64,000 nucleotides of DNA from Streptomyces sparsogenes (lineage in GTDB: Bacteria > Actinomycetota > Actinomycetes > Streptomycetales > Streptomycetaceae), in the NCBI RefSeq assembly GCF_001704635.1, contig NZ_MAXF01000178.1, forward strand, positions 1 to 64,000, in the 5' to 3' direction. The notes beneath the pieces were generated by a model that worked only from the letters and a program-made list of their open reading frames with translations, did no database searches and was not told the origin of the DNA. How positions within the stretch are numbered: the stretch's first letter is position 1; every line of letters starts with the position of its first letter. Shown piece by piece: positions 31,639 through 40,700 of this stretch. The position numbers were made by a program, and so were the translations under genes.

Positions 31639-34437
31639 GTGCGGTATCGGGTCCTGGGAGCCCTGGAAGTGCGCGGCGGCGACCGATGGATCTCCCTCGG
31701 CCCCGCCAAGTGGCGCATGCTGCTCGCGGTGTTGCTGTGCCACGCCAACCGGACCGTGCCCACCGAGCGGCTCCTGGACGAACTGTGGGGCGAGGAGGGA
31801 CAGCCGCGCAGCGCCGGGAAGTTGCTCCAGACCTATGTCTCGCGGCTGCGGCAGACCCTGGGTGACGAGTCGGGCGAGGTCCTGATCACCGACAAGCAGG
31901 GCTACAAGGCCCACGGCTACCGACTCGCCGTGGACGCCGCCGACTTCGACGCGCACCGGTTCGAGCAGCTGGTCGAGGAGGGGCGGCGCGGGCTGGACCG
32001 GGACGGCCCGGAGGCCGCCGCCGAGCGGCTGCGCGAGGCGCTGCGGCTGTGGCGCGGCGCCCCGTTCCAGGACGTGCCCCCGGCCCCCTCCGTACAGGCG
32101 GAGACCGCCCGGCTCACGGAGTTGCGCCTGCAGGCCGTGGACGCCCGGGTCGAGGCCGATCTGCGGTGCGGCCGCCACGCCTCGGTGCTGGGTGAGCTGG
32201 AGACGCTGACGGCCGAGCACCCCTTCCGGGAGGACCTGCGCGGCCGGCAGATGCTGGCGCTGTACCGGTCCGGACGGCAGGCCGACGCCCTGGCCGCGTA
32301 CCGCGCGCTGCGCCGCTCGCTGGCCGAGGAGCTCGGCGTGGAGCCGACCCCGGCGCTGCAGCGGCTCCACCAGCGGATCCTGGCCGGCGACGAGGCCCTG
32401 ATGCCGCCGCCGGAGCCCCGCGAGGAGCGACCCGCGCCCGCTCGCCGGGCCGCCTCCCGGGGCCCCCGGCAGCTTCCGCCCGCCAGCCCCGCCTTCACCG
32501 GGCGGCACGGCGAGGTCGCGGTGATACGGACCCTGCTCGAGGAACAGGACCGGCACGGGGCCGAGGGAGCCGGCGGGGCCGACGGCGGCGCGGGGGGCGC
32601 GAGCGGGCGTCCGGTGGTGATCGCGGCCATCGACGGCACCGGCGGGGTCGGCAAGTCGAGCCTGGCCATCCACGCCGCCCACCAGCTCGCCGACCGGTTC
32701 CCCGACGGCCAGCTCTACGTCGATCTGCACGGCGCGACGGCCGGGCTCACGGCCCTCGACCCCGGCGAGGTGCTCGGCCGGTTCCTGCGCGCCCTCGGGG
32801 TGGACGGCTCCCAGGTCCCCGGCGACACCGACGAGGCGTCCGCCCAGTTCCGCTCCCTGGCGGCGGGCCGGCGGCTGCTGGTGATCCTGGACAACGCCGC
32901 CTCCGTGGAGCAGGTCCGCCCGCTGCTGCCGGCCGGACCCGGCTGCAGCGCGCTGGTCACCAGCCGCGAGATGCTCACCACGCTGGAGGGCGCCACCCAT
33001 CTGCACCTGGACGTCCTCCCCCGCGACCAGGCCGTCGCACTGCTGGAGCGGATCGTCGGCGCGGAGCGGGTCCGGGCCGAGCCGGAGGAGGCCGAGGCCA
33101 TCACCCGGCTGTGCGGCGGCCTGCCGCTGGCCCTGCGGATCGCCGGGGCCCGGCTGGCCGCCCGCCCCGGCCGCTCCCTGCGCTCCCTGGTGACCAAGCT
33201 GACCGACGCGCGCCGCCGGCTGGACGAGCTGAGCTTCGGCGACCTGGCCGTCCGTACCAGCTTCCAGGTCAGCTACGACGGCTTCCGCGAGGGCCGGCGC
33301 TCCGACGACCAGGACGCGGCGCGCGCGTTCCGACTGCTCAGCGCCCTGCCCGGGCCGGATGTGAGCCTGCCGGTGGCCACCGCCCTGCTGGGCCTCACCC
33401 CCGGCCGGACCGAGGGCGCCCTGGAGCGGCTGGTCGACGCACAGCTCCTGGAGAGCCCGGACTCGATCCGCTACCACATGCACGACCTGCTCAGACTGTT
33501 CGCGTCCGAGCGGGCGGAGCAGGAGGACTCCGAGGCCGAGCGGTCGGCCGCGGTGGCGCGCGGGCTGTCCTGCTACCTGGCCACCGCGCAGCAGGCGGTC
33601 ACCCTGCTCGATCCGCTCCGCCCCTGGCCCCGGCACCCCGCCGACGGCGCCGCGGTCCCGCTCTCCGACGGCGCGGAGGCGGAGGCCTGGCTGAAGGCGG
33701 AGCTGCGCAATCTGCTGGCCGCCGTCGCCTACGCCGTGGACGGGCCGGAGCCGGTCGCGCGCCTCGGCGTGCGGCTGGCCCAGTCCTTGCAGTGGTTCCT
33801 CTATCCGCGGGCCCACGCCCAGGACCTCCAGACGGTCAACGAGCTGGCCATCCAGGCCGCCCACCGCCTCGGCGACCTGGAGAGCGAGGCGTGGGGCCTC
33901 GACCACCTCGCGGGCGCGCACTGGCTGCGGCGCGCGTACGGGGAGGTGCGGGCGTGTCTGGAAGACGCACTGGAGATCTGGCGCGAGCTGGGCCACCACG
34001 AGGGCGAGCTGCGGTCCCTGTGCAACCTCGCCGACGCGCTGTGCGAGCTGGGGCTCCACGAGGAGGCCATCGAGGTGCAGCAGGGCCAGCTCGCCCTGGC
34101 CCGGAAGACCGGCGACCTGGCGGCCGAGGTGATCGGCCTGGGCAACCTGGGCCGGGCCCACCGCGGTCTCGGCCGGCCCGAGGAGGCCCTGACCTGCTTC
34201 AAGGAGAGCCTGGAGGGCGCCCGGCGGGCCGGCAACATCCACCACGAGGGGTTCGCCCTGTACGAGATGGGGATCACGTACATGGAGCAGGGCAGATTCA
34301 CCGAGGGCCGGACACACCTGGACCAGGCCCTGCCGGTGTGGAAGCAGCCGGGCACCTATGAGAGCTGGCGCGGGCACACCTGGAGCGGGCTCTTCCCCGC
34401 CTGTATGACCCTGGACATCGGGCCCGGGCCGCGCTGA
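31639..34437 (+). CDS. AfsR/SARP-type regulator with NB-ARC ATPase and TPRs
   Basis: The protein has 932 residues. The N-terminal OmpR-like winged helix (MRYRVLGALEVRGGDRWISL, then YVSRLRQTLG) is followed by the bacterial transcription activation domain (about 97-245, with LTELRLQAVDARVEADLRCG). The NB-ARC module carries IAAIDGTGGVGKSSLAIHAA (Walker A) and LLVILDNAASVEQVRPLL (Walker B). C-terminal TPR-like repeats cover about 690-915 (LGNLGRAHRGLGRPEEALTC). The domain order is that of AfsR. Such regulators activate secondary metabolism genes and are ATP-dependent. GTG 31639 follows GGAGGT. The targets are unknown. The PKS and RiPP loci lie 5-20 kb away. It is not AfsR itself with certainty, since no afsK or afsS neighbours are seen. 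Confidence 0.9.
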   Translation: MRYRVLGALEVRGGDRWISLGPAKWRMLLAVLLCHANRTVPTERLLDELWGEEGQPRSAGKLLQTYVSRLRQTLGDESGEVLITDKQGYKAHGYRLAVDAADFDAHRFEQLVEEGRRGLDRDGPEAAAERLREALRLWRGAPFQDVPPAPSVQAETARLTELRLQAVDARVEADLRCGRHASVLGELETLTAEHPFREDLRGRQMLALYRSGRQADALAAYRALRRSLAEELGVEPTPALQRLHQRILAGDEALMPPPEPREERPAPARRAASRGPRQLPPASPAFTGRHGEVAVIRTLLEEQDRHGAEGAGGADGGAGGASGRPVVIAAIDGTGGVGKSSLAIHAAHQLADRFPDGQLYVDLHGATAGLTALDPGEVLGRFLRALGVDGSQVPGDTDEASAQFRSLAAGRRLLVILDNAASVEQVRPLLPAGPGCSALVTSREMLTTLEGATHLHLDVLPRDQAVALLERIVGAERVRAEPEEAEAITRLCGGLPLALRIAGARLAARPGRSLRSLVTKLTDARRRLDELSFGDLAVRTSFQVSYDGFREGRRSDDQDAARAFRLLSALPGPDVSLPVATALLGLTPGRTEGALERLVDAQLLESPDSIRYHMHDLLRLFASERAEQEDSEAERSAAVARGLSCYLATAQQAVTLLDPLRPWPRHPADGAAVPLSDGAEAEAWLKAELRNLLAAVAYAVDGPEPVARLGVRLAQSLQWFLYPRAHAQDLQTVNELAIQAAHRLGDLESEAWGLDHLAGAHWLRRAYGEVRACLEDALEIWRELGHHEGELRSLCNLADALCELGLHEEAIEVQQGQLALARKTGDLAAEVIGLGNLGRAHRGLGRPEEALTCFKESLEGARRAGNIHHEGFALYEMGITYMEQGRFTEGRTHLDQALPVWKQPGTYESWRGHTWSGLFPACMTLDIGPGPR

Positions 34438-34479
34438 GCCGCGCGGCCCGCCGAGCCCTCCCGGGTGCGCCCCGGGCCC

Positions 34480-35319
34480 TCAGGCGGAGCGCGGGCGCAG
34501 GCGGTGGCGGATCCACACGTTGGGTTCGACGTAGACCGCGTGGTCATGGGCGGTGTCGCAGCGCACCGGCACCAGGGCGCCGTCCACCTCGACCTCGCCG
34601 TCGCGATCGAAGGGCAGGCCGGTCCAGAGCCGCCACTGCGCCAGGGACGCGCTGACCGTCATCGACGCCGGAGCGATCTTCTCGACGGTGCCGCCGGCCT
34701 TGACGTGCACCCGTACCCAGGGGTCGCTGGGCAGCCCGTCGTCGCGCCGCCGGGCGAGGTAGTCGGCCATGAGGACGTGCGGCTCCCGGTGCTTGGCCGT
34801 GGGGCGCACGGGGGCGAGGAGCGCGTCGTGGCCCTGGTGTGCGACCGCGTCGCACAGGGCCTCCAGCATCCGGTAGGACAGACCGCGGCCGAGGTAGTCG
34901 GCGTCCACGGTGATTTCCAGGGCGCTGGCCGCCGTGGTCGGATGCCCGCCGCGGCGGTCGCGGAACGCCCAGGCCAGCACGCGGTCCCAGCCCTGGTCCG
35001 GCATCTCCTCGCGGCCGTCGAGTTCGGCGTTGAAGGGGACGGCGAACCCCCGCGCGACGACCCGGTCGCCGTCGGTGGCCACCACGCAGTACTCGGGGAA
35101 CTCCTCCACCACCCGGGACATCAGGGCGTTGGCGACCAGGTCGTGGGCGATGAAGGTGGGCCAGGCCTCGGAGATCTCGTAGACGCGGTCGGTCAGCGAG
35201 GGACGGTCGGCGAGCCGGGTGATCCGGAGGCCGTCGGTGCCCGCGCCGCTGCCGGTGCCGGCGTCAGGGCCGGCGTCGGTGTGAGTGTTGGTGTCCGTGT
35301 GAGTGTTGGTGTCTGTCAC
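34480..35319 (-). CDS. GNAT-like acetyltransferase (large form)
   Basis: The protein has about 279 residues. LRITRLADRPSLTDRVYEIS begins the conserved region, and ASALEITVDADYLGRGLSYR followed by MLEALCDAV carries the acetyl-CoA loop (x-G-R-G-L-S). The C-terminal half (PHVLMADYLARRRDDGLPSD, then PWVRVHVKAGGTVEKIAPAS) is typical of a distinct family of long N-acetyltransferases. The GTG 35319 start places a TDTNTH repeat at the N-terminus, coded by two 18-bp tandem units (35281-35316). A downstream start after the repeat is possible. No ribosome site is obvious. It is convergent with the AfsR-like gene and lies 71 bp after the methyltransferase gene. The substrate is unknown. Confidence 0.7.
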   Translation of the reverse strand: MTDTNTHTDTNTHTDAGPDAGTGSGAGTDGLRITRLADRPSLTDRVYEISEAWPTFIAHDLVANALMSRVVEEFPEYCVVATDGDRVVARGFAVPFNAELDGREEMPDQGWDRVLAWAFRDRRGGHPTTAASALEITVDADYLGRGLSYRMLEALCDAVAHQGHDALLAPVRPTAKHREPHVLMADYLARRRDDGLPSDPWVRVHVKAGGTVEKIAPASMTVSASLAQWRLWTGLPFDRDGEVEVDGALVPVRCDTAHDHAVYVEPNVWIRHRLRPRSA

Positions 35320-35390
35320 GGCCGGGAACGCTGCCACAACCGGGGCTCGGTGCCAAATGTTTTCCCTGGTCGAGCGGTCCCCGGGCCGCA

Positions 35391-36221
35391 CTATGCCTTG
35401 CGGGCGACTCCGCCGTACGCCCAGACGCGGGACGGGTCGTGCTCGGCCCCGATGCCCGGCCGCCACAGGGGCAGTTGCACCAGGCCCGGCTCCAGGAGGT
35501 CGAGCCCGGCGAAGAACTCCTGGATCCCCGCCCGGTCGCGGGCCGCGGACGAGACGGGGGTGGTGAAGCCGGACCAGTCCCGGTACGGGTTCTCGGTGAA
35601 GTCGCCGGTGACATGGGACAGGATCAGACAGCTGCCCGGCGCGGCCCAGTCCATCAGCCGCGCGACCAGGCCCCACGGGTCGTCCGCGTCGGCGATGTAG
35701 TCGAGGACGAAGGTCAGCACGATCGCCACCGGTTGCCGCGGGTCCAGCAGCCGGCGCAGCTCGTCGTGGTCCAGGATCCGCTCGGGGGTGCGCAGATCGG
35801 CCCTGATGGTGGTGGTGCCGGAGCCGGTCAGCAGGGCCCGGCCGTGGCTGGCCACGATGGGATCGTTGTCCACGTAGACCACCCGGGCCCGTGGTTCGAC
35901 CGCCCGCGCGACCTCGTGCACGTTCGGGTTCACCGGCAGGCCCGCGCCGATGTCCAGGAACTGGTCGATGCCCTCGCCGGCCACGTGGCGCACCGCGCGG
36001 GCCAGGAAACGCCGGTTGGACAGGGCGGTGTCCCGGACCTCCGGCGCGATCCGCAGGAACCGCTGGGCCTGCTCGTAGTCGGCGAGGTAGTTGTCCTTGC
36101 CGCCGACCAGATAGTTGTAGACCCGGGCCGGATTGGCCGCACGGCCCTGGGGGTGACCGTCCGCGGCCTGCTGCCGGCTCCCCGGTGTCCTGAGACCGAT
36201 CCCGGCCCCGCTGCTGTTCAT
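35391..36221 (-). CDS. SAM-dependent methyltransferase, DUF574 (Methyltransf_19) family
   Basis: The protein has about 276 residues. NPARVYNYLVGGKDNYLADY is the N-terminal signature of this very common actinobacterial family, QFLDIGAGLPVNPNVHEVAR is the SAM-binding motif I, and VVYVDNDPIV is motif II. VLTFVLDYIADADDPWGLVA and LILSHVTGDF follow in the expected order. Members occur in many copies per Streptomyces genome and have no settled substrate. ATG 36221 is preceded by GGGGA, and an earlier in-frame GTG at 36251 is less likely. The small gene 36276-36599 lies upstream on the same strand and may be co-transcribed. Confidence 0.88.
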   Translation of the reverse strand: MNSSGAGIGLRTPGSRQQAADGHPQGRAANPARVYNYLVGGKDNYLADYEQAQRFLRIAPEVRDTALSNRRFLARAVRHVAGEGIDQFLDIGAGLPVNPNVHEVARAVEPRARVVYVDNDPIVASHGRALLTGSGTTTIRADLRTPERILDHDELRRLLDPRQPVAIVLTFVLDYIADADDPWGLVARLMDWAAPGSCLILSHVTGDFTENPYRDWSGFTTPVSSAARDRAGIQEFFAGLDLLEPGLVQLPLWRPGIGAEHDPSRVWAYGGVARKA

Positions 36222-36275
36222 CCCGAATTCCCCTGCCACGAGCACTGCCACCGCCTCACCGCATGCCGATACGTG

Positions 36276-36599
36276 TCACTGCCCGTGCGGCGCGAGTCCG
36301 GGCCGCCAGGTGACCGTTTCCCGCGGGCCCGGCTCGGCCCAGGCGAGCGGGGCGCGGGACCACAGGTGGAAGGGCAGATCGACATCCGCCCGCACCCGGC
36401 TGAGCTGCCCCCAGGAGTAGACGTCCGAGTGGACCGCCGCCGCCTGCAGCGCGGCTTCGAGGCAGGCACGGGCGGTCTTCTCCGCGCGGCAGGTGCCGCT
36501 CGGGCCGGATCCTTCCACTCCGCCGGAGACCTGGTAGGTGCTCCAGGCGTAGAGGGCTTCGCGCTCGGTGTGCTGTTGCTGGTGTTCGTCGACGTTCAC
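36276..36599 (-). CDS. Small hypothetical protein, 107 residues
   Basis: I do not recognise this protein. It has 107 residues, begins MNVDEHQQQHTEREALYAWS, and contains ARACLEAALQAAAVHSDVYS then WGQLSRVRADVDLPFHLWSR. It is soluble, with no signal peptide or membrane segment. The sequence is of ordinary complexity and its codon use matches neighbouring genes. GTG 36599 follows GGAG at good spacing. It lies between the terminator-like hairpin at 36693-36725 and the methyltransferase gene, so the two form a likely operon. It could be a small regulator or an accessory protein of the methyltransferase, but nothing in the sequence decides. Confidence 0.6.
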   Translation of the reverse strand: MNVDEHQQQHTEREALYAWSTYQVSGGVEGSGPSGTCRAEKTARACLEAALQAAAVHSDVYSWGQLSRVRADVDLPFHLWSRAPLAWAEPGPRETVTWRPGLAPHGQ

Positions 36600-36692
36600 A
36601 GGCCCTCTCCAGACGCGTCCCTATCGGGCGGCTGTAGCGATGCCTCCAGCATCGAAGAGGGCGGGGTAGCGGCGGTATAGCGGCGGTAAACC

Positions 36693-36725
36693 GGGCGGCG
36701 GGCCGGGTATACCGGCCCGCCGCCC
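36693..36725 (-). terminator. Perfect 14-bp hairpin terminator after hydrolase gene
   Basis: GGGCGGCGGGCCGG (36693-36706) pairs exactly with CCGGCCCGCCGCCC (36712-36725) around the loop GTATA. On the minus strand it is followed by GGTTT. It lies 40 bp past the stop of the hydrolase at 36765. Confidence 0.75.
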
Positions 36726-36764
36726 GTGCCATGTCGCGCCCGGTGGCGGGGCGAACCGAGCCCC

Positions 36765-37652
36765 CTAGGAAACGGCGCCCAGCCAGGTGAGGATCTCCCG
36801 GTTGATCGCCTCGGGCCGCTCCAGGTGGAGGAAGTGTCCCGCCCCCTCGACCAGTTCGACGCGCGAGCCGGGCGGGAGGTTGTCCTTGGCGCTGCCGACC
36901 ACGTCGGCGCCGATGCACCCGTCGGCGGTGCCGTGCAGGTAGAGGGTGGGCCGCTCGCCGGTCCGGGTGATGGCCTCCTGCTCGGCGGCGTACTTCTCCA
37001 CGTGGCGCGAGGGGTCGAACAGGGCGCGGTAGTAGCCGATGGCGGCCTCGAGGTTGGCCGGCTCGCGCAGGCTCTCCTTGACGTGGGCGATGTCCTGCTC
37101 GGCGTGGTGGTAGCCCGGCGACCAGTCGCGCCACAGGCCGTCGATGAGCGCCATGTCGTGGGCCGCGACCCCCGCCTCGGCCAGCGGCGTCTGGAACAGG
37201 AAGATGTAGAACGACCGCTTGAACTGGTCGTAGTCGTAGTCGAAGAAGTCGGCCAGCACCCCGCCCAGCGGCGGGACGGCCATCGTCACGGCCCGCCGCC
37301 AGCGCTCGGGGGCGTGGGCGGTGGCGCCGTAGGCGGCGATCGCGCCCCAGTCGTGTCCGATGAGCACCGCGTCGCCGTCGCCGCCGAGCGCGTCGTGCAG
37401 CGCGTTGGCGTCGGAGGCGATCGCACCGGCCTGGTAGGCGCCGTCGGCGGGGATGCCGGTGGGCGCGTAGCCCCTCAGGAAGGGGGCGACGGCGTGGTAG
37501 CCCGCGTCGCCGAGGGCGGGCAGCAGATGGCGCCAGGTGTGCGCGGTGTCGGGGAAGCCGTGCAGGCAGAGTGCCAACGGCGCGTCAGCGGGGCCCGCTT
37601 CGAGATATGCGAACTCGAGATCATTGGCGTTGACGTATTTCAGCTGTGTCAC
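36765..37652 (-). CDS. Alpha/beta hydrolase, epoxide hydrolase-like
   Basis: The protein has 295 residues. LCLHGFPDTAHTWRHLLPAL provides the H-G-x-P oxyanion motif. AVLIGHDWGAIAAYGATAHA puts an Asp nucleophile in the G-H-D-W-G elbow, which is the signature of epoxide hydrolases and haloalkane dehalogenases rather than serine esterases. VEGAGHFLHLERPEAI gives the catalytic His. A cap domain with many aromatic residues (FFDYDYDQFKRSFYIFLFQT) follows. The GTG 37652 start is six bases after TAGCAT (37664-37659), with TGGACG at 37687-37682, so the mRNA is probably leaderless. It is a monocistronic unit ending at the hairpin 36693-36725. Confidence 0.85.
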   Translation of the reverse strand: MTQLKYVNANDLEFAYLEAGPADAPLALCLHGFPDTAHTWRHLLPALGDAGYHAVAPFLRGYAPTGIPADGAYQAGAIASDANALHDALGGDGDAVLIGHDWGAIAAYGATAHAPERWRRAVTMAVPPLGGVLADFFDYDYDQFKRSFYIFLFQTPLAEAGVAAHDMALIDGLWRDWSPGYHHAEQDIAHVKESLREPANLEAAIGYYRALFDPSRHVEKYAAEQEAITRTGERPTLYLHGTADGCIGADVVGSAKDNLPPGSRVELVEGAGHFLHLERPEAINREILTWLGAVS

Positions 37653-37658
37653 GCCGGG

Positions 37659-37687
37659 ATGCTATGCCACCCCCAGGTGCTCGTCCA
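37659..37687 (-). promoter_or_regulatory. Leaderless promoter of epoxide hydrolase-like gene
   Basis: TGGACG (37687-37682), 17-bp spacer, TAGCAT (37664-37659), then six bases to the GTG start. No Shine-Dalgarno sequence is present, as expected for a leaderless message. Confidence 0.5.
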
Positions 37688-37884
37688 TGCGCCGACGCCA
37701 CCCCCGTGGGGCGCCGCTCCACCCGGCCCATTCGTCCCGCAACGCCGTTGCGTTCAGGCATTGTTCGATGTTGAGGGTCCCCGTGCGGCGCGCGGCCGGG
37801 GGTGGCAGACTGCACACCACACCGTCCTGACATTCGAATGATGGACGCGCGTGCGATTTTCCGGCGCAGCCCGAGGGAGCCCCT

Positions 37885-38835
37885 ATGACCGGCCAGAGCA
37901 GTGGAGTCGCGGAGCACCGCGGCTCCATGGTGCACCGCGGATTCCTCTACCACGACGAGGAGGAGGTGGTCTCGGTGTGCGTGCCCTTCCTGCGCGCGGG
38001 TCTCGAAGCCGACGACGCCGTGGTCGTGGTCGCCGCCAAGTCGAACGTCATCGCGCTGCGGGACGCCCTGGGCCAGGACGCCTCGTCGGTGCAGTTCGAG
38101 GACGCGCTCAACTGGTACCAGCACCCCGTGCGGACCATCGCCGCGTACGACGCCTACGTCAAGGCCGAGGCGCCCCGCCGGGCCCGGGTGATCGCCGAGC
38201 CGGTGTGGCAGGGGCGCACCCCGCTGGAGGTCGTGGAGTGGGCGCGCTACGAGTCCATCGTGAACGCCGCGTTCAGCAACTCCGGTGCCCACGCGATCTG
38301 TTGCTACGACCGGCGGGCGCTGCACCCGGAGATCCTCGGCTACGCGCGGCAGACCCACCCCGAGATCATCGACGGCCACGGGCCGCGCAGGAGCGAGGAG
38401 TACACCGACCCCGGCCCGTTCAGCGCCACCTGCGACCGGCGGCCGCTGCCCCGCGCCCCCCGGCTGGCCGAGACGTTGTCGATCAACCCGGCCGACCTGG
38501 ACTCGACGCGGGTGTTCGCGGCCGAGCGGGCCGCTCGCCAGGGGCTGGCGGGCGACGCGCTGCGCGACATGGTGTCCGCCGTCGCCGAGGTGGCCACCAC
38601 CGCCGTCCGGCACGGGAGCGCGCCGGCGGAGCTGCGGATGTGGACCGACAACGGCGACCTGGTCTGCGAGATGTCCGGCCCCGGCCACTGGTATCCGGAC
38701 GCACTGTGGGGCTTCACTCCGCCGAGCGGCTCGGAGCCCGCCTTCGGGCTGTGGGGGGTGCGCATGCTGTGCGATGTGGTGCAGATGCAGACCGACGCGG
38801 ACGGCACGACCATCAGGCTGCGCACCCGTATCTGA
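37885..38835 (+). CDS. MEDS-domain anti-sigma-type ATPase
   Basis: The protein has 316 residues. The N-terminal MEDS domain (about 15-180) starts MVHRGFLYHDEEEVVSVCVP and resembles the RecA-like sensory domain of DcmR. The C-terminal HATPase_c_2 domain resembles RsbW: SAVAEVATTAVRHGSAPAEL is the N-box, and GHWYPDALWGFTPPSGSEP then AFGLWGVRMLCDVVQM forms the G-box region. The usual conserved Asn of the N-box is replaced (EVATTAVRHG), so ATP binding may be altered. Such proteins are common in Streptomyces and probably act in anti-sigma-factor or stress signalling in the cytosol. ATG 37885 follows GAGGGAG. Confidence 0.85.
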   Translation: MTGQSSGVAEHRGSMVHRGFLYHDEEEVVSVCVPFLRAGLEADDAVVVVAAKSNVIALRDALGQDASSVQFEDALNWYQHPVRTIAAYDAYVKAEAPRRARVIAEPVWQGRTPLEVVEWARYESIVNAAFSNSGAHAICCYDRRALHPEILGYARQTHPEIIDGHGPRRSEEYTDPGPFSATCDRRPLPRAPRLAETLSINPADLDSTRVFAAERAARQGLAGDALRDMVSAVAEVATTAVRHGSAPAELRMWTDNGDLVCEMSGPGHWYPDALWGFTPPSGSEPAFGLWGVRMLCDVVQMQTDADGTTIRLRTRI

Positions 38836-38867
38836 GCGGCCCGCGCGCCGCCCGGGTCGAACGAGGG

Positions 38868-39551
38868 TCAGTGGCCGGGCCCGGGCGGCGCCACGTCGAG
38901 CAGGATCTTCAGCAGGTCGTCCGGCACGTCCCGCATGAGGTTGTGCCGCCCCTCCAGCGGGTGCACCGTCCAGCTGGGGTCCTCGCGCAGCCGCTCGTAG
39001 GTGGGGGTGAACGGCGACGGGCCGTCCCAGAGCGTGGCGTACGCGTACTCCCGGCGCCGGAAGCGCCCGAGGTCGCCGGTGAGCCGGATCCGCTGGACGA
39101 GCGAGGCGAGCGGGTGGGCTGTGGCGCGGGGGTCGAAGAACGGCAGCGGCGGGACCGCGTAGCCGGTCTCCCCCGCGCTCAGGTACCACTCGTGCTCCGC
39201 CTCGGAGGTCAGCGTCCAGACGGAGTCGCCGTCCTCGGGCACGAACGCGTCCAGGTACACCAGGGAGTCCACCCGCTCCGGCACCCGGTCGGCCACCCCG
39301 GTGATCACCATCCCGCCGTAGCTGTGCCCCACCAGCACCACGCCCTCGAGCGATTCGGCCGTCAGCACGTCGACCACGTCCTGGATGTGGGTGTCGAGGT
39401 TCACCGTGCCGCTCATCGGCCGGGCGTGGTCGCCGAAGCCGGTCAGGGTGAGCGCGTGCGCGCGGTGGCCGTGCCGCCGCAGCCGGTCGTCGATCCGCTC
39501 GTAGCACCAGCCGCCGTGGCAGGCGCCGGGGACGAGTACGAAGGTGGCCAT
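38868..39551 (-). CDS. Alpha/beta hydrolase, HNL/salicylate-esterase-like
   Basis: The protein has 227 residues. FVLVPGACHGGWCYERIDDR is the N-terminal oxyanion region shared with hydroxynitrile-lyase-like esterases. VVLVGHSYGGMVITGVADRV holds the serine nucleophile (G-H-S-Y-G). The C-terminal LEGRHNLMRDVPDDLLKILL carries the catalytic His. The size equals the family norm of about 230. It is the last gene of a three-gene reverse-strand operon SnoaL-like, FAD monooxygenase, hydrolase, beginning only 10 bp after the monooxygenase stop. The order suggests oxidation followed by ester or C-C bond hydrolysis of a small molecule. The divergent LysR regulator probably controls it. Confidence 0.85.
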   Translation of the reverse strand: MATFVLVPGACHGGWCYERIDDRLRRHGHRAHALTLTGFGDHARPMSGTVNLDTHIQDVVDVLTAESLEGVVLVGHSYGGMVITGVADRVPERVDSLVYLDAFVPEDGDSVWTLTSEAEHEWYLSAGETGYAVPPLPFFDPRATAHPLASLVQRIRLTGDLGRFRRREYAYATLWDGPSPFTPTYERLREDPSWTVHPLEGRHNLMRDVPDDLLKILLDVAPPGPGH

Positions 39552-39561
39552 GTGACGCTCC

Positions 39562-40698
39562 TCAGTGCTGGTGGTCGGCGCGGGTGGCGCGCCGGTAGGT
39601 CGTGGTGACGCGGGCGAGTTCCTCCGGGGACCGCGCGTGCCACGAGCGCTGCATCTCGCGGTTGGCGGCGACGACGGCGGCGGTCGCCTCCCGTCGCTTG
39701 TTCTCGTAGGCCCTCAGGCCCCGGGGGATGTCGCGGGCGAGTTCGTCGGCCAGCACCCGGGCGTCGACGACGGTCTGCGAGGCACCGTTCGCCCCGACCG
39801 GGTACATGGGGTGCGCCGCGTCGCCGAGCAGGGTCACCCGCCCCCGGCCCCACGCCGGCAGCGGGTCGCGGTCGACCATCGGGTATTCGAGGATCGCCGG
39901 GCTGCCCGTGATGAGGTCGGACACGTCGAGCCCGCCCAGGGTCCAGCCGCCGAAGTGCTCCAGGACCTCCTCGGCGCGGCCGGGCTGGTTCCAGCTGGCG
40001 TCGCCGGGCAGCGGCCCGGGCTCGGCCACCGACACCATGGCCACCCAGTTGACCAGGGACGGGCCGAGGGGATAGGCGATCAGCTCGGCATTCCGGTCGC
40101 CGCGTGCGATGACCATCGAGCGGCCGTCGAGGAACGGCCCGGCCTCCGCCGCCCCGCGCCACATCCGCACCCCGGCCCACAGCAGCGGGCCCTGGTCGGG
40201 ATGCAGCCGCGCGCGCACCGCGGAGTGCAGGCCGTCCGCGCCGACCAGCGCCTCGGCCTCGAACTCGGCCCCGGGAACCCGGACCCGGACCGCGTCGGTG
40301 TCCTGCTCGAAGTCCAGCAGCCGGGCGCCGGTGCGCACGGCGTGCGGGCCGAGCCGGTCGCGCACCGCGGCCAGCAGCAGCGACTGCAGCCGGCCCCGGT
40401 GCACCGAGTACTGCGGCCACCGGTAGCCCCCGGCCAGCCCGCGCTCCTCGGTGAACAGCGTGTTCCCCGCCTGGTCGCAGTACACGTTCCGCGTGGTGGC
40501 GACCCCGATGCGGGCGAGGTCGTCGCCGAGGCCGAGCGCGGTCAACTCCCCCACCGCGTGCGGCAGCAGGTTGACGCCCAGGCCCAGCGGGCGCAGTTCG
40601 CGGACGGCCTCGACCACGGTGGCCTCGATGCCCGCGGCGTGCAGGGCCAGGGCGGCGGTCAGCCCGCCGATCCCGGCCCCGGCGATGAGCACTCCCAC
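39562..40698 (-). CDS. FAD-dependent monooxygenase (PHBH fold)
   Basis: The protein has about 378 residues. VLIAGAGIGGLTAALALHAA at the N-terminus is the G-x-G-x-x-G dinucleotide site, LVGADGLHSAVRARLHPDQG is the D-G motif, and GRVTLLGDAAHPMYPVGANG then ASQTVVDARVLADEL is the second FAD motif (G-D-A-A-H-x-x-x-P). This is the class A flavoprotein hydroxylase layout, inserting oxygen into an aromatic or related ring with NAD(P)H. The start is GTG 40698 or GTG 40692. It follows the SnoaL-like gene with a 2-bp gap. Substrate specificity cannot be read from the sequence. A catabolic or tailoring role both fit. Confidence 0.9.
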   Translation of the reverse strand: MGVLIAGAGIGGLTAALALHAAGIEATVVEAVRELRPLGLGVNLLPHAVGELTALGLGDDLARIGVATTRNVYCDQAGNTLFTEERGLAGGYRWPQYSVHRGRLQSLLLAAVRDRLGPHAVRTGARLLDFEQDTDAVRVRVPGAEFEAEALVGADGLHSAVRARLHPDQGPLLWAGVRMWRGAAEAGPFLDGRSMVIARGDRNAELIAYPLGPSLVNWVAMVSVAEPGPLPGDASWNQPGRAEEVLEHFGGWTLGGLDVSDLITGSPAILEYPMVDRDPLPAWGRGRVTLLGDAAHPMYPVGANGASQTVVDARVLADELARDIPRGLRAYENKRREATAAVVAANREMQRSWHARSPEELARVTTTYRRATRADHQH

Positions 40699-40700
40699 GG

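Noticed and set aside
36693..36725. Perfect 14-bp hairpin as a regulatory RNA or attachment site
   Set aside because: Its position just after the hydrolase stop and the lack of duplicated flanks fit a terminator better than an att site or riboswitch.
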